From Cenarchaeum sp. SB0675_bin_21 (GTDB taxonomy: Archaea; Thermoproteota; Nitrososphaeria; Nitrososphaerales; Nitrosopumilaceae), in the NCBI GenBank assembly GCA_009843815.1, contig VYCS01000032.1, positions 1-48,201 of the forward strand: a stretch of 48,201 nucleotides of DNA, written 5' to 3'. This document shows, piece after piece, positions 42,538 through 48,201 of this stretch (positions are counted from its first letter, which is position 1; every line of letters starts with the position of its first letter). The translations under genes were made by a program, and so were the position numbers. The notes below the pieces were generated by a model. It was not told where the DNA came from. It saw only the letters and a list, made by a program, of their open reading frames with translations, and made no database searches.

Positions 42538-43218
42538 TTGGCAACATTAAAGATCCATCATTTGATGACTTTGGCCCATTTGATGACTTTGGGGTGTCAG
42601 AATGGATTTGTGCCTGTAACCACATTGACGTTGGGTCGGGCGGTGGGCGTATCTCAGCAGGCAGCATCTAGTCATCTAGCAGAGTTGGAGAGTAGTGGTC
42701 TGATTCAGCGTGAAGCCAAAGGACGTGGTAGACACATACGGGTCACAAAGAAAGGGCATGCCGAGGTGATGAGAGTCTCATCCATATTGAACAATGCTGT
42801 ACAACACAAGCCTCGCAGTGCAACTCTCCGGGGGAGGATAGTGTCTGGTGTTGGTGAGGGCGCATATTACATGTCGTTACCCGGATATATAACACAATTT
42901 TGCGCAAAGATTGACTTGACTCCTTTTCCGGGCACACTAAATGTACAATTGGATACAGAGTCTGCCCGTACCATATCAGGCGTTGAGGATTTTCCCAGCG
43001 TATTGATTGAAGGTTTCTCGGATGGTCAAAGAACATATGGTTGGGTACGCTGCTATCCCATACGGATACTGCCAGACATCAACTGCTATATGATTCGTTT
43101 GGAGAGAACTCATCATGACCCGTGCATAATGGAGATAATATCTGATGTGCATCTAAGAACCCGGGCAAATATATCTGACGGATCACAGATTACAGTATCC
43201 ATACTGGCGGAGAGTTAG
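42538..43218 (+). CDS. ribK: CTP-dependent riboflavin kinase with N-terminal HTH
   Basis: Phosphorylates riboflavin to FMN using CTP. The C-terminal half (residues 95-226) carries the archaeal RibK/DUF120 pattern: LRGRIVSGVGEGAYYMSLPG, FPGTLNVQLDTES and RIRLERTHHDP-like end, while the N-terminal half is a MarR-like winged helix (LTLGRAVGVSQQAASSHLAE), likely autoregulatory. The TTG at 42538 directly follows the dnaG stop; ATG at 42565 is an alternative. Residues 8-19 read HLMTLAHLMTLG, an 18-base tandem duplication. Convergent with the FAD synthase gene by four bases. Confidence 0.92.
   Translation: MATLKIHHLMTLAHLMTLGCQNGFVPVTTLTLGRAVGVSQQAASSHLAELESSGLIQREAKGRGRHIRVTKKGHAEVMRVSSILNNAVQHKPRSATLRGRIVSGVGEGAYYMSLPGYITQFCAKIDLTPFPGTLNVQLDTESARTISGVEDFPSVLIEGFSDGQRTYGWVRCYPIRILPDINCYMIRLERTHHDPCIMEIISDVHLRTRANISDGSQITVSILAES
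42559..42593 (+). repeat. Tandem 18-bp duplication at the start of ribK
   Basis: ATTTGATGACTTTGG occurs twice head to tail with an 18-base period, encoding HLMTLA-HLMTLG. It keeps the frame. Confidence 0.75.
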
Positions 43219-43826
43219 AGATTATGTATGTTGTCACCATATACACGTTTTATCTCTGAGCTGGATATGTCTGGTACAGGTGACTGCAGTCGTGCCACCT
43301 GAATTCGCGGATTGATTTTTTTGCACCCATCAGCGATATATTTTTCATGATGTCCTTGATCATATCCCAGCGCTACAATATCAGGTATTATATCCTGAAC
43401 AGTCTTGAATATATTATTCTGGTGTCCTATCACACAGACATCTACAATCTGTAGTGACTCCACTAGAGTTTGCCGCTGTATCTGGGAGTGTATTATGTTA
43501 TCACTCTTTTTAGTAGCCGTACTATTACTGGCAACAACCACCACCAATATATCCCCTAGACCCTTGGCGGCATTGAGTGTGTGTATGTGACCAGGATGTA
43601 TTATATCAAAGACACCTCCAGTTAAAACTACCCGAATAGACTCTCGGCCCAGTGCCGTCAGTGTATGTTCATCCATCAGACCATTACGGTTCAGGCTAGC
43701 GATACCTTTGCGCACAACATAATCAGGTACTCCTCGCTGCGCACACACATCTTGTAGTGGTTTGTCGGTGATCTGCGCAACATATGCAGCAAATATCACA
43801 CTGCCTTGTATTGAATCCATCTGCAA
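43215..43826 (-). CDS. ribL: Cytidylyltransferase-type FAD synthase with N-terminal helical domain
   Basis: Archaeal RibL-like: TGGVFDIIHPGHIHTLNAAK (residues 70-89) is the HxGH nucleotidyltransferase motif, followed by SQIQRQTLVESLQIVD (in place of the R-x-x-x-x-x-x family motif) and DISSSEIKR at the C-terminus, the ISSTxIR-type motif. The first 60 residues form an HTH-like domain (VPDYVVRKGIASLNRNGLMD). It transfers AMP or CMP to FMN. Its 3' end overlaps ribK by four bases; both are in flavin synthesis. Start ATG 43826 with another in-frame ATG two codons later. Confidence 0.88.
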   Translation of the reverse strand: MQMDSIQGSVIFAAYVAQITDKPLQDVCAQRGVPDYVVRKGIASLNRNGLMDEHTLTALGRESIRVVLTGGVFDIIHPGHIHTLNAAKGLGDILVVVVASNSTATKKSDNIIHSQIQRQTLVESLQIVDVCVIGHQNNIFKTVQDIIPDIVALGYDQGHHEKYIADGCKKINPRIQVARLQSPVPDISSSEIKRVYGDNIHNL

Positions 43827-43850
43827 AATAGTAGGTTGTTTTTTGGAATA

Positions 43851-44864
43851 TTATATTTTCGGATCCATGCCATGTGAAATACGTAACGCATCTACTAGAC
43901 CATCTGCATAACCTATAGACAGTATGGCCACCTCGTCTTGGCCACTCTCCAAAGCCCTCTGAGCGTCTTGTATGTATGAGATGGCATTTTGTACTATCAA
44001 TTTTTCATTATTAGAGCAGTCTGGAAGATCTTGAATGGATTTGTGTATCATTGGAGTATATTTTTCAATCATCTGTTGTGGTATGCTCTTTATGGTTTGA
44101 TTTTCTGGGGGGCCATCCATACATCTGGTTAATACCCGTATAGCGTCACATTCAGTAAAGTGGAGCCTTCCAGTCAGTATTATGGAGTGTGGGGGTTCGC
44201 CAAAGTCGTATCCCTCAAGGCTTGAGAGACTTCCAGATACTACAAGTTGTCTCTTTGTCCCTATACGACATGCCACTATACAGTGTCTGTCAGGTGTAAA
44301 GACGCCTCGCCGATAACTCTTTTCAGCATCAGATAGCCTCTGTAGTGCCACATCTGCTTTTAGAAAAAAGTCTGCATCCTGATTATACTCCAATAATAAC
44401 AGTGTGTGATTCCCCAATACGGCATTTCTATACGAGACCATGTATGGTGTCTCCAACAGTGTATCTTCGCTCATTATGGTAGCCATGCGGCCCATCATGT
44501 AATGATGTAGGCCGCACTCACCCACTAAGGTTGTGATGGCAGAGGGGCCATGCACCACATTTACGGGTATGCCCCTTTGTGCTGCACGTACTCGAAGTTC
44601 AGTGTGGGTAGTGGCCACCAAAGGGTCTCCATATGATGCTAAAACCACATCTTTGTATTCTGATTCTTCTAGTATGCGGCGACCATCCTCCACCAGCCAC
44701 CTAGGGGCCATCTGTAGTGTGGGGCATATGCGCCTTATCTGGGAGGTATTGATGTCTGGGCTGGTGAATACCTCCAGATATACTATGTCTGCTTTTTGTA
44801 TTATATCTTCAATGTTATATGGTATAGAGTCATCCGATACGCCCAATCCCACTATATGCAACAT
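43851..44864 (-). CDS. dph5: Diphthine synthase fused to a DUF357-like C-terminal domain
   Basis: Residues 1-255 are Dph5: MLHIVGLGVSDDSI at the N-terminus, LASYGDPLVATTHTEL and VHGPSAITTLVGECGL, the SAM-binding segments of diphthamide methyltransferase, which modifies the histidine of elongation factor 2. The last 75 residues (MIEKYTPMIHKSIQD, then AISYIQDAQRALESGQDEVA, then SIGYADGLVDALRI) match the small helical DUF357 domain, which is usually a separate protein. The start ATG overlaps the lysK stop as TAATG. 337 residues instead of about 265 reflects the fusion. Confidence 0.9.
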   Translation of the reverse strand: MLHIVGLGVSDDSIPYNIEDIIQKADIVYLEVFTSPDINTSQIRRICPTLQMAPRWLVEDGRRILEESEYKDVVLASYGDPLVATTHTELRVRAAQRGIPVNVVHGPSAITTLVGECGLHHYMMGRMATIMSEDTLLETPYMVSYRNAVLGNHTLLLLEYNQDADFFLKADVALQRLSDAEKSYRRGVFTPDRHCIVACRIGTKRQLVVSGSLSSLEGYDFGEPPHSIILTGRLHFTECDAIRVLTRCMDGPPENQTIKSIPQQMIEKYTPMIHKSIQDLPDCSNNEKLIVQNAISYIQDAQRALESGQDEVAILSIGYADGLVDALRISHGMDPKI

Positions 44865-45994
44865 TATACAGTGGCCCGTCTTTTATCATGAAGTCTCTTC
44901 AAGTGAGCCAGTGATTTTTTGAGTACATCGATTCCTCGCAGATACTCAGATACTGACACACTCTCATTTATTGTGTGGGAAGCATGTGGATCGCCAGGTC
45001 CATATGTGATTACTGGAATTCCCCATCGACTTCCCATAACATTCATGTCTCCGGTACCTGTCTTTCTTATCAATGTGGGTCTGTTCCCCTCACACTCAAT
45101 TATTCCCAGTGTAAACGCTCGTACCAGAGGCGAGTTGTGAGGAGCCTCAAAGGGTTCGGTCTCATCCAATATAGAATAGAATACCTCCACGTCCCTCTCC
45201 TCGCTAATGCTTCTAACAAGGTCGGATATCTTCTCCTCAATCATTTTACAGTTGGTGGTGACAGGTATGCGTATATCCATAGTGGCGGTGCACTCTTGCG
45301 GAGTAACATTGTGACTGGAGCCGCCGCGAATCTCGGTTATAGCAGCAGTCATCTGCATACTACGACTATCGGCATGTCTAGCCTCCAAGGCACTCTTTAA
45401 TTTGGATGTAAAGTATGCAGTCTCTTCTATAGCATTCTTTGATAGCCAAGGCGCGCTGGCATGGGAGCTGTCTTTTACATCTACACGCAAGCTGATAGCC
45501 AGTCTACCTTTATAGGCTATTGTTACCTGATCTAATCTACTAGGTTCGCCAAATACAGCATAATCTACATTCATTCTCTTTTTGACCAGATTTTTTATCC
45601 CTGTAGCGTTACCCTCCTCATCTACGGCGCCTACAAAGATCACAGTTCCATTACCATCACCGACTGATGCTGCGGCAAACAACATTGCCATCAAAGGAGC
45701 CTTGGCATCTGAGGCTCCACGGCCATACAGTGTGTCACCATCTCGGCGAACCCGTATCTTGCCGGGCACCGTATCCATATGACCACACAGTATTGTTGTA
45801 GGTGAACCAGAGCCCTTTGTGGCGATGACATTACCCACACCATCTATTCGTATATCATTAAATCCCAGCTCATCGCACTTGTCTGCCAAAAATTCTGTCA
45901 TGGGTCGCTCGCTTAGTGATGGCGTATAGAGTCGGAGAGCTTTTTCGAGCATCTTGACTGCATATTTTGAACTTACATTGGCCCCATACATCAT
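44864..45994 (-). CDS. lysK: [LysW]-lysine/ornithine hydrolase
   Basis: Releases lysine (or ornithine) from LysW in the carrier-protein pathway; M20 family zinc peptidase. Metal ligands appear as CGHMDTVPG, GRGASDAKAPLMA, VGAVDEEGNATG and, further on, VFGEPSR, and the terminal H in PHASHTINESV. The N-terminal LEKALRLYTPSLSERPMTEF matches the subfamily. ATG 45994 overlaps the lysX stop as ATGA. 376 residues is typical. Its stop overlaps the dph5 start by TAATG. Confidence 0.92.
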   Translation of the reverse strand: MMYGANVSSKYAVKMLEKALRLYTPSLSERPMTEFLADKCDELGFNDIRIDGVGNVIATKGSGSPTTILCGHMDTVPGKIRVRRDGDTLYGRGASDAKAPLMAMLFAAASVGDGNGTVIFVGAVDEEGNATGIKNLVKKRMNVDYAVFGEPSRLDQVTIAYKGRLAISLRVDVKDSSHASAPWLSKNAIEETAYFTSKLKSALEARHADSRSMQMTAAITEIRGGSSHNVTPQECTATMDIRIPVTTNCKMIEEKISDLVRSISEERDVEVFYSILDETEPFEAPHNSPLVRAFTLGIIECEGNRPTLIRKTGTGDMNVMGSRWGIPVITYGPGDPHASHTINESVSVSEYLRGIDVLKKSLAHLKRLHDKRRATV

Positions 45995-46839
45995 CGTCTG
46001 GCCCTCTGTATTGCGTACTTTATCATGGCGCCGGCTATGTCAATACCTGTAACCCGTACAGTGTTCTTGAATTCAGTTGTGTTGTTTACTTCATGTACTA
46101 ACAACCCATCATCACTCTCCATCAAATCCACACCCACGATTTTACCACTTACGGCATTTGATGCTTTTATGCACATCTCTTCCATCTCAGGTGTTACAGG
46201 ACACGGATCTGCGGTTCCACCCAAGGCCGTATTGGTCTTCCACATGTTATCATGGGAGGTACGATATATGGCTGCCACTATTTCATCTCCCACCATTATA
46301 GCACGAATATCTCTAGGAGGTCGCTTTACGAACTCTTCTATGTAGTGTATCTGGTATATGGGATACATACTCTCCCTGCTCTCCAGTATACTGCCTGCTA
46401 TCTCTGGATCATTTATCTTTGATATTAGTCGGCCCCAGCTTCCCACGGTTGGCTTTATGACTGCAGGATATCCAATCTCATCCAGTGCTTTTAAGGCAGC
46501 CTCTTGTGAAAATGAGACGGTTGCCTTGGGTGTGGGTACGCCGGCATTTTTGAGTAGCATGTGAGAGTATAGTTTATTGCCAGCAAGTATGCCAGTCATA
46601 TGACAGTTAATTACATCCACGCCCATGCCTTCTAGTGCCGCTGTGGAGTGAACATTTCTGTAATAGCTGACACATCTTTGAAGTACCACACCAAACTTGT
46701 CTGTCTTGCCCTCCAAATCCAGATGCAGGCCCTTACAGTTTACCATACTGATAGTCACACCCATATCTTTTGCTGACGCCAGCAAGGCCTTCTCTTCCCA
46801 CCTGATAGTATCGTAAAGTATGGCTATGTCAGGATTCAC
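45991..46839 (-). CDS. lysX: LysW ligase, LysX/ArgX family (RimK-like ATP-grasp)
   Basis: Forms an amide bond between the amino group of alpha-aminoadipate or glutamate and the C-terminal Glu of LysW. The sequence opens NPDIAILYDTIRWEEKALLA, typical of LysX, and shows the ATP-grasp pattern YPAVIKPTVGSWGRLISKIN, HYIEEFVKRPPRDIRAIMVG and VGVDLMESDDGLLVHEVNN, the metal-binding end. The GTG at 46837-46839 overlaps the lysW stop as GTGA and is preferred to an upstream TTG. 282 residues. The operon is lysW-lysX-lysK-dph5. Confidence 0.93.
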   Translation of the reverse strand: MNPDIAILYDTIRWEEKALLASAKDMGVTISMVNCKGLHLDLEGKTDKFGVVLQRCVSYYRNVHSTAALEGMGVDVINCHMTGILAGNKLYSHMLLKNAGVPTPKATVSFSQEAALKALDEIGYPAVIKPTVGSWGRLISKINDPEIAGSILESRESMYPIYQIHYIEEFVKRPPRDIRAIMVGDEIVAAIYRTSHDNMWKTNTALGGTADPCPVTPEMEEMCIKASNAVSGKIVGVDLMESDDGLLVHEVNNTTEFKNTVRVTGIDIAGAMIKYAIQRARR

Positions 46840-47003
46840 TGCCCCCAATCCTCGCCTACCGTCTGGGCGGGTTTGAGACTAAACGGATCCGAACTACCAA
46901 TCAACTCGAAACTTGCTCCACAATCAGCGCACGTCACAATCTCTCCTTCTAAGGCATCTGTGGGAGTGGATATATCCGCGTCACATTCACTACATTTGGT
47001 CAT
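46836..47003 (-). CDS. lysW: LysW amino-carrier protein with C-terminal Gln
   Basis: The small acidic carrier that protects the amino group of aminoadipate/glutamate intermediates. A 55-residue frame starts MTKCSECDADISTPTDALEG, with two zinc-binding pairs CSEC (4-7) and CADC (25-28), and ends VGEDWGQ. The EDWG ending identifies LysW; the last residue in the family is Glu, whose gamma-carboxyl takes the substrate, but here the codon is CAG (Gln), one base from GAG. The ATG at 47001-47003 and a box A around 47028-47037 support the start. The stop overlaps lysX as GTGA. Confidence 0.9.
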   Translation of the reverse strand: MTKCSECDADISTPTDALEGEIVTCADCGASFELIGSSDPFSLKPAQTVGEDWGQ

Positions 47004-47018
47004 ACTGTAAATACTGTA

Positions 47019-47091
47019 ATGTGGCTCTTAATTATCTTATGGAATATGGTTTCGTCCCCAAAGTTTGGTGCGGACCTAAATTGAGCCACAT
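47019..47091. promoter_or_regulatory. Inverted repeat at the lysW promoter
   Basis: ATGTGGCTC (47019-47027) and GAGCCACAT (47083-47091) are perfect complements 55 bases apart; the lysW-side half lies between the lysW box A and its start, so binding there would block initiation. LysM, an Lrp-type regulator, is known to act on lysW promoters in Sulfolobus; an analogous site is inferred. Confidence 0.5.
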
Positions 47092-47156
47092 ATAGATGGT
47101 CAGGACGTATTCAGGTTAGGATATATTTTTGACAACATTCGGTCGTAAACACAGTC

Positions 47157-47263
47157 TTACTTTGAGCATCTCTCTTGTATAACGTCATAGACAAATTTGG
47201 GAGTCCGGGTATACGTAAAACTACCATCAGCCGTATTTTCCAGATAACCTACAGAGTTAATGT
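47157..47263 (-). pseudogene. Possible protein C-terminal fragment without start
   Basis: A minus-strand frame reads SVGYLENTADGSFTYTRTPK followed by FVYDVIQERCSK and a stop, with a stop just upstream and no ATG, GTG or TTG. It looks protein-like and could be the end of a lost gene or a tiny protein from an unusual start. Confidence 0.25.
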
Positions 47264-47272
47264 TTTTATATA
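47263..47272 (+). promoter_or_regulatory. Box A for the secreted Met/His-rich gene
   Basis: TTTTTATATA centred 26 bases upstream of the ATG at 47293. Confidence 0.6.
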
Positions 47273-47292
47273 GTGATCAATCCTTAAGGGCA

Positions 47293-47829
47293 ATGAAAAT
47301 GATACTAATGGGAGTAGCTACAGCTGCAATGTTAGGCGCAATCTTCCTATCTTGGTCTATGTCAGAGCAAGCAGCAATCGCGGCCTCAGATGATGGAGAG
47401 CATATGGATAGTATGGAGCATATGGAGCCAACAAGTCATGAGTACCGCTTTACCCAGACAACAGACTCAGCCCTCTCACCCGGACTAGGACATGAGACAC
47501 ACCAGATAGTCAGAGTACTAGAGCCAAGTGATGGCATCATATACGCTGGTACTGTGTCATATGTCGCCAGTGAGCCTATAGATATTGTTATACTTCATGA
47601 GATGAACAATGAGGATTCACGTGGTCAAGCAATTTGGAGAATAGATGATGATAGAGTGTACGGTTGGACATTTATGGATATTGACTCGAAGGTAGGATAC
47701 TTTGAGTACTCTGGAGCAGGACTGTTATTCCACACAGGTGGTGATGAATTTACTGCCACATATACTGCAGTGGGTTCCGCTCAAGAAAGTCAGGTTCTAA
47801 ACATAACCTCATCTATAGACGCACCATAG
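47293..47829 (+). CDS. Secreted protein with Met/His-rich segment
   Basis: MKMILMGVATAAMLGAIFLS is a Sec signal peptide with cleavage near AAIAAS. The mature N-terminus reads DDGEHMDSMEHMEPTSHEY (about residue 34-52), a run of Met and His with spacing suited to copper(I) or copper(II) binding. The remainder (residues 55-178) is beta-rich and ends with a Thr/Ser-rich strand; no Cys at all. Ammonia-oxidising archaea are rich in secreted copper proteins, so an extracytoplasmic copper-handling role is a reasonable guess, not shown. Leaderless ATG 47293. Confidence 0.6.
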   Translation: MKMILMGVATAAMLGAIFLSWSMSEQAAIAASDDGEHMDSMEHMEPTSHEYRFTQTTDSALSPGLGHETHQIVRVLEPSDGIIYAGTVSYVASEPIDIVILHEMNNEDSRGQAIWRIDDDRVYGWTFMDIDSKVGYFEYSGAGLLFHTGGDEFTATYTAVGSAQESQVLNITSSIDAP

Positions 47830-48201
47830 AATGTATAGATATCGACTGACCCACATAGTCCCCATGATCATCATAGAAGCACAATCTACTTTTTAACAAA
47901 CACAAAAAAACAACTCGTATGATTGGTAGTAATTCAAAGATATAACATCAACTTTTCAGGCATACACATTTAGGCTCCCATGAGGAGACCCGCATAATGC
48001 AGAAGAGTAGCCGGATGCACCGGCCTACTTGCCCAACATTGAATGATATCGCGCAATGACTGCCGTCTCTGCCACTGTGTTCTGGATAACTATTGGTGCA
48101 ACATTAGGATCCTTGGGAATTATCCACCTTACTGAACATACGTAATATACGCGTACATTCCCAGGTGCTTCATGACGCTTGATGTTTTGGGTCGATTGCA
48201 C
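47830..48201. other. Terminal intergenic region
   Basis: 372 bases at the window edge without a gene that can be supported. The only candidate is a 29-residue hydrophobic frame MTAVSATVFWITIGATLGSL on the plus strand at 48056-48145, which could be a small membrane peptide or part of a decayed gene. No RNA gene or repeat was seen; a T-rich stretch after the Met/His-rich gene (47891-47895) could serve as its terminator. Confidence 0.4.

Noticed and set aside
47019-47095. ATGTGGCTC...GAGCCACAT region as a tRNA gene
   Set aside because: A 5-bp arm with a 7-base loop can be drawn before the 3' strand, but the loop is TGCGGAC without the conserved TTCRA pattern and the D arm is absent.
48027-48120. 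CRLCHCVLDNYW reading as a DHHC-type Cys-rich domain
   Set aside because: The frame is short and lacks the DHHC core; the alternative frame codes for a hydrophobic peptide that fits better.
1-48201. CRISPR array or prophage
   Set aside because: No regularly spaced repeats, Cas genes, integrase or capsid-like genes were seen.

Overview
This window is a chromosomal segment of an ammonia-oxidising-type archaeon (Nitrososphaerota, formerly Thaumarchaeota), most likely a Nitrosopumilales-like or host-associated relative. The evidence is archaeal AlaRS and LeuRS, RpoK, an Alba-family protein, ABCE1/Rli1, archaeal tRNA-splicing endonuclease, diphthamide synthase Dph5, CTP-dependent riboflavin kinase RibK and its partner RibL, the LysW carrier-protein lysine pathway, and a protein-coding style with box A elements about 25-27 bases before the start codon (leaderless transcripts). 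The species is not identifiable from the window.

Layout. 1-3815: tetrapyrrole operon on the minus strand (hemL, hemC, cobA, hemD) with overlapping stop/start codons. 3.9-5.35 kb: an IS605/IS1341-type tnpB locus placed between the hem operon and alaS-leuS (5.5-11.0 kb). 10.98-11.46 kb: a 462-bp mini-element with 23-bp terminal inverted repeats and an exact 8-bp target duplication, carrying a tnpB-like N-terminal fragment. 11.6-15.0 kb: a secreted coiled-coil protein, two tiny coiled-coil genes and a DUF373 membrane protein. 15.0-15.56 kb: a decayed tnpB whose 3' module is repeated after the intact tnpB at 35.8-37.4 kb. 15.6-22.8 kb: uppS, an ABC-type ligand-binding protein and a remnant of a second one, a DCC-type thiol protein, an acetyltransferase, trm5, rli1 and an asparagine-synthase-like enzyme. 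22.8-26 kb: a YHS mini-protein, a solitary 5S rRNA gene, a helix-turn-helix regulator, Alba, rpoK, a YggX-like protein, a zinc ribbon and a Nudix hydrolase. 26-31.3 kb: pyrF, purA, DNA ligase, a PhoU-like DUF47 protein and endA. 31.3-35.7 kb: two lineage-specific small proteins, a long SDR-type protein resembling one half of bacterial malonyl-CoA reductase, and a TauE-type permease with a membrane-anchored partner. 37.7-40.5 kb: DUF192, a DtxR-family regulator and a PIN-ATPase-KH protein. 40.5-41 kb: structured non-coding DNA with a second, diverged mini-element. 41-47 kb: IscA/ErpA, dnaG, ribK facing ribL, then dph5-DUF357, lysK, lysX and lysW as a minus-strand operon. 47.3-47.8 kb: a secreted Met/His-rich protein.

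Most metabolic genes are in short operons joined by ATGA, GTGA, TTGA or TAATG overlaps, so co-translation is a theme. The most notable signals are: hemC with no conventional start codon but an ATA in a TAATA junction; a LysW whose last residue reads Gln rather than the expected acceptor Glu; a 19-bp perfect palindrome with conserved flank upstream of two unlinked genes; an SDR protein of malonyl-CoA-reductase type that lacks the YxxxK lysine; and a family of tnpB-derived elements at different stages of decay with conserved 3' hairpin modules that are omega-RNA candidates. All family assignments are from motif reading without database searches.
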